From: Circinella umbellata
Lineage: Eukaryota > Mucoromycota > Mucoromycetes > Mucorales > Lichtheimiaceae
Length of the DNA stretch: 64,000 nucleotides
Direction of reading: 5' to 3'
NCBI GenBank assembly: GCA_025093555.1
Contig: JAIWNF010000019.1
Span: 558,001-622,000 of the forward strand
Shown here: positions 33,082 to 48,741 of the stretch, piece after piece
Layout of the letters: every line of letters starts with the position of its first letter
Numbering within the stretch: the stretch's first letter is position 1
Program-made: the position numbers and the translations under genes
The notes under the pieces: model-generated
Told to the model about the DNA's origin: nothing
Databases searched by the model: none
The model's input: only the letters and a program-made list of their open reading frames with translations

Positions 33082-34793
33082 ATGAGCTATAATACTCGAT
33101 CACCGCCTGTAAGTGATAATGATAATAACATTTCAATATCATAATATAAACACCCCTTACTAAACAGAAAATTTATATTATTGTTATTATCGTCGCCATG
33201 GTATTATTCCCTTTACGTTGATATAAAAAGCTACCTGTTGCAAGCACAAGCACAGATACTATAAATTCACACCAATCATCTACCTTGGGAACCGGCAATG
33301 GATACAATAATAATGAGCATCTTCTCATGAAAAAAATCGAGCTGACCAAACTTAATCCCGAAGAAATAAAAATCATTCAACTATTTCGTCCTGGAGTATT
33401 ACGTGATCCAAGTTATCGACGTATTTCCTTATCAGCCGTTGAATATATGAAAAGCATAAAAGAACAAATGATCGACGATATCAAAAATCAAGCTTTATAT
33501 GCAATAGAACCACCAGATACAGATGCAGAACAAATAAACAATAACAGCCATTTTATGGATGAAAATCATCAACTTGTACCACGTCGAAAGATCGCCCAAA
33601 CTTTTCTTTACCGCGCAAATCCAAATGCTGATGATTCTGTTGGTACGAGTCCGACAGATTCAGCAGATAATAATCTCGATTCCATTTCGAATTACAATGA
33701 TTTATTTCGGTCGGCAGGCGAACTTCGTCATCGCAAAGTTACTTTCAATAAATTAAAAGACTTTGATTTGGAGCCTTTGTTTGACCATGTGCGTCGAATG
33801 GACCGTAAGCCGTCAGTTTTTACTTCTCTTCAAGATACTATGGTATTTTTACGTGGATTAGAACCACCTGCACCGCCTCGACGGTCAGGAACGAATACCA
33901 TCGGTAAAAATAATTCACCATTGTCATCATCATCAGCCTCACCACGACAGTTTTCAATATCATCAAGACGACGTATCATGGAAGAAAGTAATATCAGTGC
34001 TAATGAACTTTCGGATCGACATCGTCGCCACTGGGCTAGTTGGGAAAGTAACTTGATGACGTTTATTCATACGGCCAACACCTTGATGGGAAATTTCCAT
34101 GGTCATTTACCTTATCATTGGTTAAATCTATATCAACTTAACAGAGACTGGCAGAAAGGTCCTGAAGTAAGAAAATTACCGCGAATACCTACATTAGAAG
34201 AATTTGATCGATCTCGTTATTCTATCAGTGCATTCCCTCGTATCAAATATGGAATTAAAGTTATTGGGAAAGAAGTTTCTCTTCAAGTTCTATCACTTAC
34301 AGATTTTCGTTATCGCATTGAAGATGAAACTAACTTGCTAGAAAATCCTACGATCTGGAGATATTATTGCGAGAGTATTTTAAAGCTATCCAAACTGATA
34401 CCTAACAAACGGTCATTTGATGTTGCAGTCGATGTCGGAATGATACCAGAGGATATGAAAAGTATGGTAGATTTTACTTGGTGGACAAACAATGTTATCA
34501 AGTTTGGAAGAGAGATTGAACGTATGCCGACATCAAGTGAAGGGGGAGGAATTATTATTGGCAAGGAAACATACGAATTATTTGATGAACTTCACAAGGG
34601 ATATTATAGCTTTGTCAAGACAGTCAGGCGTGATACCGGGGAGCAACTTAAATATAATCCAGTTCAATTCATACTTAACATTATTATGGCAATTTTGACA
34701 CTTGCTGGTGTGGTGTTTGCAATTACTGGTATTATTCAAGTGCTCCAAGGATTTTGTGTATTCGGAAATGATTATTGCAATGCAGGGGGATAA
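33082..34793 (+). CDS. Uncharacterised protein with C-terminal membrane helices
   Basis: Two exons: 33082-33108 (MSYNTRSPP) and 33231-34793; 529 residues. The second exon is one uninterrupted frame with an unusual degree of order for this window. I do not recognise the family. The first 240 residues are hydrophilic with Ser-rich and Pro-rich parts (PPAPPRRS, SSSSASPRQ). Residues about 240-480 look folded and rich in aromatics (HWASWESNLMTF, YHWLNLYQLNRDW, DFTWWTNNVIKFGREIE). The last 50 residues contain a hydrophobic span (FILNIIMAILTLAGVVFAIT, then GIIQVL) followed by a Cys-containing tail, so the protein is probably membrane-anchored at its C-terminus. The short first exon is inferred from matching phase and GTAAGT. 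Confidence 0.75.
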
Positions 34794-35890
34794 TAAGATG
34801 TATTATTACACAATCTTGTTTAATTGTCATATAAGTTCTTGAAAATATAATTATATTTATTAACAATAAGTTGTAGCTTACGTACATATAAACAGTAATA
34901 AATAATAAATAATTTTACGCAATACACTCACAAAATACATAATAAAAAAGAATCGATCAATGAAGCGATGCATTGGAAAGTCTGAACGAATGTTAGTGTA
35001 CGTATAATCATGTTTAGTTCATAATATACGTACAGAATAGTAGTTGGTATCAGATAGCGAAGTGTATACATATTTACGTAACAATGATGAAGAGTGATAT
35101 AAAATATCCTGATGACCACATATTTACCTATATAATAACAGTGTCTACATACTCAAATTATCATAATGATAGATAGCATTAATTTACAGTAAGTGATCGG
35201 TGTGTTATCAAATCTTTGGTCTACGTATAAGGCTTGTTTCTCTTCGTATCATACATGATTTCAAAAGTAATATATAGATTTGTTCGACTTGTTCATTTGA
35301 TTTCTTTTGATTTTTATAAAATACATAGGTTAACACGATAAATATATTCCAACTAGTCGTAAAAACTATACGTAAGAGAACGAAAAAATAATAATATATG
35401 CTGTCAATGGGGGGTTTTTTTTTACCAAGCACTCTCGATTTTTCCTATCGTCATATGCTTCCTTATTCCTTTTCATATTTTCAATTTATAATGAGAACCA
35501 AAACACACAAGTAATAATAATAGCAATAAAATCGTAAAAAAAAAGAGTATGTTAATATACAAAAGAACAATATGGATTTTTCTTTTCTTTTCTCGCTATG
35601 GAATGCGGATAGTTTTTAAGATTTGAGCCGATTTCTTTTTACCAGCAGAAAAAAGAAAAAAAAAAAAGAGGTAAAAAAAAAAGAGAGAGAGAGAGAGAGA
35701 AGGCGTAGGAAATGAAATAACAAGATGACAAATGAGTTTGAGAAGAGGTTTTTTTTTAGTGAAGTTGAAAAAAAAACATGTATATAGGAGGTTTTTTAGA
35801 CTAGAATAAATAATAACAATAATAAATGATACAAAAGAGTAGTTAATTGAAAAGTATTATTCTTCCTCTTTTTTTTTTCTTAGATTATTA
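34794..35890. other. Convergent 3' region, nothing recognised
   Basis: 1.1 kb between the ends of the membrane-anchored orphan and TPD3. It holds purine-rich tracts and a (GA)n run near 35688-35701 but no gene. Confidence 0.55.
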
Positions 35891-38800
35891 TTAATTAATT
35901 AATATACCTGTTTCCAACGCCCTTGTGGCAAAAAACTTCACATCACCATCTGTATCGATGCTGAGCTTTTCCAATGTAGGTTTTACCATACTGGAAATAA
36001 GTTCTAACGTGGCTGGGTTTTGCTTTAACAGTGGTATCATCGTTTCCAACGATTTAGCAACATTAAACCGAATATTTGGAATAGGATCGGTTGATAAACC
36101 AATTACTGTAGGAAGAACAGAATCTCGGACAGTGTTTGCTGGTAATGCATCGGCCATTGTCTATATTATATATCAATTTGATATTTAGTAATATATCCTC
36201 CCGAAAGTATTATAACCTCTTCTTTCTCCTCATAAAAAGAACATCATACCGTCAATGCGAAAATAACTGTCATTCTGTGCAAATAATTATCGTCAGTTGC
36301 CATCTTTTGAATTCTTGGAATGATGGCCTCTTCTGCCCAGCTAGCACCAAAAACTTGGGTTAATCTTTGAAGATTGGTTGTAGCTGCTTCTCGAATTGAA
36401 AAGACCTTATCACGTAACCAAGCCATACAAAGATCCAAAAGTTTCTCTTCAAAGAATTGGGCACCGAATTGTTTTGCCAACAGAGGAATATATTCAATAA
36501 TAGCAAGTCGAATGCGCCATTGTTTATCTTCTGATAATTCATGAATGGCTGGAAGTAATGCTTGTGAAAGACGTTCGATACCAATGGCTATATGTATAAA
36601 ACATTTTTCAAGATGAGAAGCAATGGAAAAAGCAAGAAAATTTGCTAACTAAAAGCTTTGTAATGCATAATCCACAACCCAGCTCAAAGTATCTTTCAAA
36701 AAAAGGGTTTCCTCCAAGATTATGTTTGTTAGATCAAAAAAGTCCATTGTTCCTTTTCTTTTTTTACCTTTATTAATCTCATCCAAACTGGAAATAACAT
36801 TTAACCGTACGTCGGGGAAATCATCTGTCAATTGTTGCAAAAATGTGGGCAACAAATACTCCATTGTTCTATAAAACAAAAATATAATTTAGTGTAACTC
36901 TTTTTTTTTTATCGTGGCTCTTAAAAATTTGCGCATACATAACATTTTTTTTATACTTACGGCATTTGTCCGACAATCAATGCCAAACCACTGACTTCCT
37001 TTGCAAGTGCAGCACGAGCATGCTGGTTTTCATCTGCAACAAGATCCCTTACACACGGCAGTAACCGTTCGATAGCGACGTCCTTGTCTATAAGCTGGGC
37101 GTATCCTAAGATCCCCACCCCATATATATAAGAATCCAATGATCAGAAGGAAAATAATGAAATTTGAAACCAGGGTTTGTGATTTTTTTCAGTGTATTTA
37201 TATATGTGTGTATATGTGTTTTGTGAGAATCTAACCGAACCATTTGCGTACCAGTGATTCGTCCTGCAGCTGCCGTTCTAACTTCCCCTTCAGGGTCGTC
37301 CAAGAAACTAAGGAAAGGTTCTGTAAAATGTTCGCGTACAATAGGTTCACCAAATGCTTGAGCAATCTAAAAAAAAACAGCATATCAAGAAAAAAAAAGT
37401 CATATTAAATCACTTTGAAAAAGTGGAATATATAGATTCATCTGTAGTCTTTTCACTTCTTCCCCTGATTTTACCTCAACATATTCTGATGCAACCATAT
37501 ATCGTACACGCCACGATTTATCTTCTGCAAGGGCTTTAAAGATAGGCAAAAGATGTTGACTATTTTGTTCCGGAGTGAACAATTTACCAAATGCTACAAG
37601 ATCTTCTGCAGCTAACAAACGAACAGAATCTTGTGAATCTTGTGCTAATTCCTGTAAAAGTTCCAATCCTCCACCAAGTAAATCATTTGTAGATAATTGC
37701 TCCACAAATGTCTAAAGGTTTTATTTTTTTGGATGTTACGCCAAAAAAAAAAAAAAGATAAAAAAAAGCGCCCCAATCCAAATTAAGTCAGCTCTAAGAA
37801 AAACCAGTTAAGTTTCAAATGGTTTCTTTTTAAGAAATAAAAAAAACTTACGCTCAATGCCTTGGCAGCAGCTCTTCGAACCATTGGGCTATCATCACGT
37901 ACAAGTTGAGCAAACATACTATTGAACATAATAGTAAACATGTTATTAATCAGTATAACAACAATAAACCCCATCCAAATTCAGTCTTAAAAAAGGATAT
38001 CCACATACTTTCTCAATTCAGCTTGTACATTGGCCGGGACTCTTTTATAAGTGGCAGCATAAAGCCCCGCAGCTGATGTCCGACTCGTGAACCATTCACC
38101 CATACTCAATCGCTTCAAAAGAGGCAAAAAGTACTGTTCAACGTGATTTGGTGCAATATTACCAGCAAGTTGACAAAGCGATTCAACAGCCTAATATACA
38201 ATCAAGCATAATAACAATAGATCCATTAATTGTTATGGTAATTTTCTTTGTACTCGTAGTTTCTTTTTCTCTTTTTTTTAAAAAAAAATAGAAATAAGAT
38301 GTATTTATACATACCTTTTCTCGTACTGAAGCTTCCTCAACAGCTGCAATATTTTCTAATGGTACAAGTAAATGATAGGCATTTTCAATACCACCCAAAT
38401 ATTCAGTCAAGTTCGATAATTCTTCAGCCAATACAACCAATACTTCATCCTCGTCATCAATGCATTCTAAAAAAGTATAATATAAGGATTAGTTCAGTGA
38501 TACGAGGAAGAGTAAAAGCGAGAAAAGAAGAGAAAGGGGGCGTGGCTCAAGGTGGCGCGAGAAGCGTTGCTCCCGAGAATTGATAAAGCGTATAATACAT
38601 ATATATAAAGTCAGAGTTTGAAAGTAAAAAAGATAAACGGTCATGTAGTTTATGGAATGGCAACGCGTATAATTTGTTTCACATTGGAACATAAAGCAAC
38701 AATAACAAGAAGTTGTTGTTGTACGCGAAAATGATGAAATAAAAAAAAGGGGGGGGGCACATGTTGATTTGTTGATTATTAAAATATTTTTTTATCTTAT

Positions 38801-39084
38801 TTACCTTGAAGAAAAGGCAATAGCTCATTACGTGTTCGTTCTGGACCTAAAGCTTTTGCAATGACGGGTAAGTTTTTGATGGCATTCAATCTGTATTGAA
38901 CATCTTCGTGCTTAAGTTCATCAATCAATAAAGCAACAGCGAACAAGTCATCTGATTGTTCTTGTGATTCCTGCTGTTGTTGCTCGGAAGAAGGATTGGC
39001 GGTGTCTTCGTCCATATAATCTGTTGTGGTTGTTGTTGCTGTAGTATTAGCCGATGGTGGTTGAACCTTTGTGTCGACTTCCAT
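35891..39084 (-). CDS. TPD3: Protein phosphatase 2A scaffold subunit A (PR65)
   Basis: Ten exons (minus): 39084-38805, 38466-38315, 38190-38009, 37918-37852, 37711-37475, 37366-37252, 37105-36961, 36868-36768, 36587-36250, 36160-35891; 1,887 nt, 628 residues, phases close. After an acidic, Gln/Thr-rich extension of about 48 residues, the body is a solenoid of HEAT repeats: [109 protein letters not shown]. The extension makes it longer than the usual 590 residues. The subunit holds the catalytic C and a regulatory B subunit together. The C-terminus ends LETGILIN instead of the usual LxxL-type end. Confidence 0.95.
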
Positions 39085-39837
39085 TGTGAAAATAATAAAG
39101 AGAGAGAGAGAAAAAAAAGCTAGAGAAAAAAAAAAGAGGGGGAGTTGCTAAATGATATGTAATAAAAAAAATTGAGAAGGGTGTAGTTTTTCCTTCTTTT
39201 CAGTGTTTGAGGGTTATTATTATTATTAGTGCTGTTATTGTTATTGTTATTGCTGCTATAACAGAACAGGATAGTTTTTGGTATCTATAAAGAATAAGGT
39301 TTTCTCTTTTCGAGATAAAAAAAAAAAATAAAAGGTTAAAAAAAGAGGTTATACACCGAGCAACTATTAACTATTAACGTGTGCTGTGTGGATCTTTCCC
39401 TACCTCTAAGCAAAGTCCTGTGACGGTTTGAAAAGAAAGAGCGGGATTAAATTTACTTTGAGCAGATCGCCGATTCGACTTTTTTTTTTTTTTTTTTTTT
39501 TCTTTGTGTTGTTGGCATCAACTTCTTTTTCATACTCACTCTCTCTTTTTTACTTTATGAAAATTGACCTTATTCTTATCAAACTTGGATTGGTGGCTCG
39601 TCGTCTTTGCATTCTGTTTCACCGTTAGATTTTCCCTTTGTTTCATTAATATATTTTTTTTCAGTTACCTTCTTCCACTCCCCCGCTCTGGTTGCATCTA
39701 GCTATCATCCTTATTATTATTATTGCCCTCTTTTTCTTTCTATTTTTCTATTATTTGTTTTAAAAACCCCTCTCTCCCGGTACCACTCCTCTTTAACAAT
39801 AGTCTAAAACAAACTATTTTCTCTTTATTTTTTTACG
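39085..39837. promoter_or_regulatory. Divergent promoter region of TPD3 and the S6-kinase-like gene
   Basis: 753 bp between divergent starts. It contains a T22 run (39480-39501), pyrimidine-rich sequence up to the kinase ATG, and TTATT/GTTATT microrepeats near 39216-39260. No TATA box is convincing. Confidence 0.5.
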
Positions 39838-41794
<1,957 letters not shown>

Positions 41795-44700
41795 ATCCAA
41801 GGTATTAGAATATTACCAGCAATAATAGCAATCATGTTATCACCAGTAATAAACCAATTTTTTGACAAAGCAAAATTTATTAGAATTATTTTGCTGTCAA
41901 TAGTGTTCTCAAAAAAAAAAGTGATAAAACAATTTTTTCATTCAATCTTTAAATATTTTTCCCCTATCCTTTATTAAAAGAATATTAGGGTTTTCGAAAG
42001 AGAGAGCATACAGATGAAATGATATCTGAACAGCTCATTTTCTATGTTTACCAGCTCATCGGTAAAAATAAGTGGTCAATTCAGTCTTATATTTATCAAC
42101 TTTTTCGTGTTATCAATTTTTTATATAAAAAAGTTTATGCATTGGCTACTTCATATTCTTCACTCAATAGTGAGCGTTATACGATACAGTCGACAAAAAT
42201 GAATACACTTTGCTACTTGACCCCTACACGAAGAAATTATATTATGGCATTCCGAATTTTGGATGTCAACTTTAGGATAAGTCCAGCGCATTGAACAATC
42301 ATCCCCCGTGCTCTGAAATCGGTTTTACAGGACAGCAGTAATGGTTGAAAAATAAAAAAGAAGTAAAATAAAAAAAAAAAAACTTGACCAGTTCTGATTA
42401 TTTTACGAATCGTGACACGTCGGTTGTAACAAAGTCAATCGACATCTTTGGTATATAGCATCATTATATGTACCGAAAATACGCAACATTTCTGTATAAG
42501 AACTATGAACTATCAATAATCTTGGTAGGATTAGACTAACAACCTTTCTCATACTTACCCGAGCCTCGGGATGGCTGTTCGTCTTTCTAAATCGAGTAGC
42601 TAGCAAATTTCTCTTTTATACTAAATCAGACTCATAGTTTATTGAATTGTTTCCATATACTGTTGTTATCCAAATTGATCGAATACGACGAGAGAGAGAG
42701 AGAAAATCACTCTATAGTCGATAACTTAACTTTTGACAAGTAAAATAAAGTTTTTTTCTACACAGTAATTAAATTGTTTCATCATTTATTCATGAATAAA
42801 ACAGACTTATCATACATACACACAGTAATGTTTTGTTGCTGATAATATAATTTTATGCGTTCAAATAAAATTAGACGGATTTTATATACTTTTGAAAGCT
42901 TATCATAGTAATAATTAAAGATGAAAGACACATTAACAAAAAATAATAATGGTTTCAGTGGTGATGAATAATTTATAAAGAATATTGAGAATATTCGTTT
43001 CTAGTAATTTGACGAAATTTTCTGCCTTTTTCTATAAGGTTTAAACTTTTTTTTTTCCATATGATTTTATTAGTTTTCTGTAAAAAAAATTATTTTATTC
43101 TTTAATTATGTACGTATGACGAACACAAAAGATAAATTCTGTGTGAACTTTGTGAAGATGTTATAAAGTTTTCTTTATGATATGTGAAGTACGTATTCAG
43201 CCAAAAGTCCGATTGAAAAAGAAGAATGCCCATACAAGAATAGAACATTGTTTTCCTGTCAGTATTGAACTTTAAGCTCTAAAAAATGGGGTAAAGAACG
43301 AAAAATAAAGGGAGGAAGAGTGTAGAAGAACTGGTAACTTCCTTATGGGGGAAGTGCCCTGGATGACCCATTGTCGTCATGAATTTATACTCTGCGTGCC
43401 CTGTGCCCAAGCAAGTAGGACAAAGAAAACCCTGTTAACGGTTGTCGTGTGTCTATACCATCTAATTACTATAAAAAGAACTGTCTAGTCTTAAAATAAT
43501 ATGCTTTTCTCGCTCTCTCGCTCTCTCTATGATCCGATTTAAGATAAAGGTGATAGTATATTTTCTAAAACGATCACTTGCTATATGCGCCGAGATAAAC
43601 ACACATGCATCGTTACGTGTCGATACACACATATATTCAGTTTTTCATGACATATATCGCACATGGAATAAACGTTCAGATATACGGCTGAGATAAAAGA
43701 AAAAAAAATAAGCTGTCAATGCGCATAGAGTGCGGAGAAGAGACGAGACTCTGAACATTATAATGCACAAGTAATATAAAATAAAAGTATCTCTGAAGAT
43801 CGTCAAGTGACAATAAATGAAGCAAAGAAAGACGCTTTTTACTCTGAATCTCGTGTAGATATTTTTGATCAGCCAAACATAATCTAGTAGACCTTGATTA
43901 ACGAGGGCAAGATTAGCCCCAGATGGATGAATGACATCTCTATCTAAACCTTATCGCTAAGGCGTCGTTATATTTTCCGCGCAGCTTGCTGTATTTACCA
44001 CATACAGTAATAGCCCAATATCGTGCTAAACTTTGCATACATATTATTTGATGAAGTGCTGATGAATTTTATGATGACAATAAGAAGAGGGGGTGATAAA
44101 TACTATATCAAGGTATTTGTACTGCTGATAAGAGGAACAAGTGACTTTTATGAGCATGCTCGCGGTATATTAACAGGTATTTTTTTTTCTTCCGTAAAAA
44201 AGCCTGTTCAATCGATCATAATCATGGCTGTAGAATGAAAATTAATAGTATGGTACTTTTTCGCTGTGTTGCCATGGTAAAAAGAGTTTGATAGAAGCAC
44301 AAGCTGCCCCGGAGCCGGACAAGCGCGTGAAATCAGACATAAGGTTCCGTTTTGATAGTGGAAAAAAATATGTGAAAAAAAATTGGACAGAGTAAAATCT
44401 TCCATTGATATCATAAATGATGAAAGCCTAATAAATAATAATGCATATTTTTTCTCCCCCCCCCCCATTACTTTTCTTGTTTTTCCCCCACCTTATTTTA
44501 GCTGACTTTTTATTTGTTCCAGTAATTTCCAGCTCACTATAAAGAAAAATTGTTGTCTGCGTGATAGATCATATATAAGTCGAATACAAAAAACGAAGAT
44601 CAGGAACAATGGAGTTTATATCTTTGTATCTTATTTTCTAAAAAGTTGGGTTTACCAGAAACGGTTATAAGGTTGCCCTGAAAATCTTCCGTTTGGATGG

Positions 44701-45091
44701 GATAAAATACATAAAAATGTTGGGGGGAGTAAGAAAAAATAATATGGTTTTTTTTTATTACAATAATGATAATAAGTTACTTTTCTGCCCAGTCGGTGTT
44801 TTTACTCTATTAGTTGATTGGGGGGTCTACAAAGCGAAAACGGTGGAGAGGAAAGTGAGAGAAGAATAAAGAAAGTTGGGGGTCGAAGGGATTTTAAAGC
44901 GGGACAGAAGAGAAAAAAAAACTTGTTGAAACGCGAAAAAATTGCCCGTCTGTCCTCAATTTGGGAATTACTCGGGTTCGCCGATGATCAGTAAAAAAAA
45001 AATCAGTGCAGGTATATAAAGAGCTTGTCATGTTTTGTTGGGCGCGCCCATCCCTCTTTCCCCGATTCGCCCAACTTCTTTACTTTTCAAA
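41795..45091. other. 3.3-kb intergenic stretch
   Basis: No gene supported. Frames such as 42019-42294 (plus) and 42403-42606 (minus) have no family features. There are GA and CT microrepeats (42690-42704, 43507-43530), a perfect CCCGAGCCTCGGG palindrome at 42561-42573, and C runs (44455-44466). No tRNA or snRNA was recognised. The last 200 bp carry the transketolase promoter. Confidence 0.5.
45013..45020 (+). promoter_or_regulatory. TATA box of transketolase
   Basis: TATATAAA lies 72 bp before the start codon at 45092, with a pyrimidine-rich leader between, as expected for a strongly expressed gene. Confidence 0.65.
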
Positions 45092-48000
45092 ATGGTTCAA
45101 AATATCGAACAACACTCTGTTAACACCGTCCGTGTTCTCGCCGCTGATATCGTCCGTGGTGCTAACTCTGGCCATCCTGGTATGTTGTCTATATATTTCT
45201 CAAGAACGCGTCGTCTTTTGTTCTTTTTGAGACTCGCTAATAGAAAAAAAAAATCTTTTGAGCTGGAAAGGAAAAAAATGACTCATCCATCTTATTTTTT
45301 TTATTGCGCATTTCTATTATTATTGTTAAAATAAAATAAAATACTATAGGTGCCCCTATGGGTTGTGCCCCTATGGCTCATGTCTTGTTCGGCAAGGAAA
45401 TGACCTTTAACCCTAAGAACCCCAAGTTCATCAACCGTGATCGTTTCGTCTTGTCCAATGGCCACGGTTGTGCTTTGCAATATATCTATTTGCATTTATT
45501 GGGTTATGATGTTTCCATGGATGACTTGAAGCAATTCCGTCAAGTTGGCAGCAAGTAGGTTACACTTACAATTGTAGAGACAATAGTGTTTATTTCCAAG
45601 GAAAACAAATATATTAACCGTTTTTGCTCTTAAAATATCAATAGGACTCCTGGCCATCCCGAAGCCCATGATACCCCCGGTATTGAAGTCACCACTGGCC
45701 CTCTTGGTCAAGGTAAGAATTTAAAGAACATATCGTTTAGATAGATCTGAGAGGGGAAAGTATATGTAAAATATTAACTGGTTCTAATCATTTTCCTTTT
45801 TTTTGTTTCAATAAAAAACAGGTATTTCCAACGCTGTTGGTTTGGCTGCTGCCGAAGCCCAATTGGCTGCTACATACAACCGCCCTGGCTTCGAACTCTT
45901 CAACAACTACACCTACACCATCCTTGGTGATGGTTGTCTTCAAGAAGGTGTTTCTGCTGAAGCTGTCTCCCTCGCCGGGTAAGTTCTCGAAAAAAAATAA
46001 CTCATATTTACCATCGTGTGCAATTGAAAGAGTAGTGTTTTGTGGAACAATAAGGGAAAAAGAACGTAGTTACAGCTGATGTATGCATGTGCATGAGGCT
46101 TAAAGTTATAATTATTTTTGTTGGGTACGGGACTGAGTAATCTGGATGGTTTGGTAATAATAAACTTTATTCTTCTAGTCACTGGAAGCTTGGCAAGCTC
46201 ATTGCTTTGTATGACGACAATGAAATCACCATTGATGGTTCTACTGAGGTCTCTTTCACTGAAGATGTCTTGAAGCGTTTCGAATCTTATGGCTGGCACA
46301 CAGTGTCTGTTGCCGATGGTGACAATGATCTTGCTGGTATCTCTGCTGCTATTGCCGAAGCTAAGGCTGTTACTGATAAGCCTACTATCATCAAGGTCAA
46401 GACCACTATCGGTAAACTTAACTTTTTTTTTCTCTATTGAGCCATCAGCCTGTGGGGCCACGAAAAGAAAAAGTATAGTTGACTTCGGAGTTTTTGTTTA
46501 CTAATGTATGAAATGATTAATTAGGTTATGGTTCTCTTTTGCAAGGTGAAGAAAAGTGCCACGGTGCTCCTTTGTCTGGTAAATATAATAATTTCATATA
46601 AAAAGAGCAATATAGCAAGGAAAGGATGGGATGGGAATAGCAGAATACAACTACAAGTATTTTTTCATATAAGAATATGTTGACGGTTGTATTTAATTGC
46701 TAATCTACTGACCAATTGTTTGTAATCTATTAATCATGAATTCTGTTTCTGTTTGGGTCGCTGACTTATCTTTTCTTTCCACTTAAATTATTAGTTGATG
46801 ACATCAAGCAACTCAAGGAAAAGTTTGGTTTCAACCCCGCTGAGCAATACGTTGTTCCCCAAGAGGTATAGTGTAATCAACTATCTGATCTTTTTAATTA
46901 TAGAATTTGCATTGACACTTTCTTTTGCTCTATGATTTCCTATCAACTTCCACACGAATATTTTAGGTTTATGAATTCTACGGTGCCCGTGCTGCTGCCG
47001 GTGCTACCGCTGAAGCCGAATGGAACGCCTTGTTCGAAAAATACCAACAAGAATTCTCCGCTGAAGGTGCTGAACTCAAGCGTCGTCTTGATGGTAAGTT
47101 GCCTGAAGGTTGGGAAGCCGCTCTCCCCCGTTTCACTCCTGCTGATAAGGCTGTTGCCACCCGTAAGTTGTCCGAAGGTGTCTTGACTGCACTCGCTGAC
47201 AAGGTTCCTGAATTACTCGGTGGTTCTGCTGATTTGACTGGTTCTAACTTGACTCGCTGGACCCAAGCTGTTGACTTCCAACATGTATGTATATATTAAA
47301 CGTCTTCTAGCAACGAATACATAAATATATATATTAATTGGATTATTTTTCTTATCTATTTGAATATATAGCCTTCCACTGGTCTTGGTGAATATAGCGG
47401 TCGTTACTTCCGCTATGGTGTTCGTGAACACGCCATGTTCGCTATCATGAACGGTTTGGCTGCTTATGGTGTCAACATTGTCCCCTATGCTGGTACCTTC
47501 TTGAACTTCTTGACCTACGGTTGGGGTGCTACCCGTCTTTCTGCCTTGTCGCACTTGCGTGTCATCTACGTCATGACCCACGACTCTATTGGTCTTGGTG
47601 AAGATGGTCCTACCCATCAACCTATTGAAACCCTTGCTTTATCTCGTGCTTGCCCCAACATCTTGACCTTCCGTCCTGCTGATGGTAACGAAACCTCCGG
47701 TACCTACTTGGTAGCTTTGTCTGACTCTTCCCGTCCTTCTGTTGTCGCTTTGTCTCGTCAAAACTTGCCTCAATTGGAAGGTTCTTCCGTTGAAGCTGTC
47801 ACCAAGGGTGCTTATGTTCTTCAAGATGCTGCTGATGCTAAGGTTGCTTTCGTTGCCACCGGTTCCGAAGTCTCTCTTGCCGTTGAAGCTGCCAAGCTTT
47901 TGGCTGAACAAGGTGTCCCTGCTCGCGTCGTCTCCATGCCTTGCAGCGAATTGTTCGATGAACAACCCGTTGAATATCGCAAGTCCGTCTTCCCCGCTGG

Positions 48001-48217
48001 TTTGCCCGTTGTTTCTGTTGAAGCTTTGGGTACTTTCGGTTGGGAAAAGTATTCTCATGCTCAAGTTGGTATGACCACTTTCGGTGCTTCAGGCCCTGCT
48101 CCTCAACTTTACAAGAAATTCGGTATCACTGCTGAAGCTGCTGCTGCCAAGGCACAAGCTGTCATTGCTCACTATGCTAAGGCTGGCTACGTTCCTGAAC
48201 TTGGTGTTGAATTCTAA
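45092..48217 (+). CDS. TKL1: Transketolase
   Basis: Nine exons: 45092-45179, 45350-45554, 45645-45712, 45822-45978, 46179-46411, 46525-46578, 46795-46865, 46967-47284, 47372-48217; 2,040 nt, 679 residues, the usual length. Motifs include [17 protein letters not shown], the thiamine-diphosphate motif [18 protein letters not shown] ending in DDN, and the transketolase block [16 protein letters not shown], then [15 protein letters not shown]. It moves two-carbon units between sugar phosphates in the non-oxidative pentose phosphate pathway in the cytosol. Codon use is strongly biased to C-ending and G-ending codons (GTC, AAG, TTC), unlike its neighbours, which fits high expression. Confidence 0.97.
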
Positions 48218-48459
48218 ACCAACTTTATTATATAAATTCTGCATGCCATTTCATATCACACCCACATACTTTTTATACATATAAAAAATACATAAGAAAC
48301 AACAAAGAAATTCCTTAATCAAAATGTTTGTATAATTTTTCACCCACACACACCTTTTTACCCTCTCTCACTTCCTCTCCTCTTGTAAAAAAGACAAGTT
48401 GCATGTATTATAATTTTATAAAAAAAATGAATCCCATTAAATGATTTCAACAAACGAAG

Positions 48460-48496
<37 letters not shown>

Positions 48497-48741
48497 CTAC
48501 AGGGAGAATATTTTGTCTGATAAAGAAGAGATGGAGGTATTATTAATGTAAGATAAAACGTTGTGTATATAATATATGTTGTATGTTGAGCCCACATTGT
48601 ATATATATGGAATTTTGAGGGGGTGATGAGATTTGGGATAAAGAGGTTGTAATGCTATTATGTGTATATTGGTGTATTCTATAAATTATATATTATTATT
48701 ATTTTTATATAATAAAGTAAGAGAAGAAAGGGAGGGATGTT
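48218..48741. other. Convergent 3' region with (TA)n
   Basis: 3' UTRs of transketolase and the EXS gene, with a (TA)16 tract at 48463-48494. Confidence 0.65.

Noticed and set aside
38520..38580. GC-rich island in TPD3 intron 1 as an intronic RNA gene
   Set aside because: I could not find C/D or H/ACA box signatures or a stable fold by eye; it may be chance composition.
41795..45091. tRNA or snRNA gene in the long gap
   Set aside because: Scanned for T-loop and spliceosomal RNA signatures on both strands and saw none that fit a full structure.
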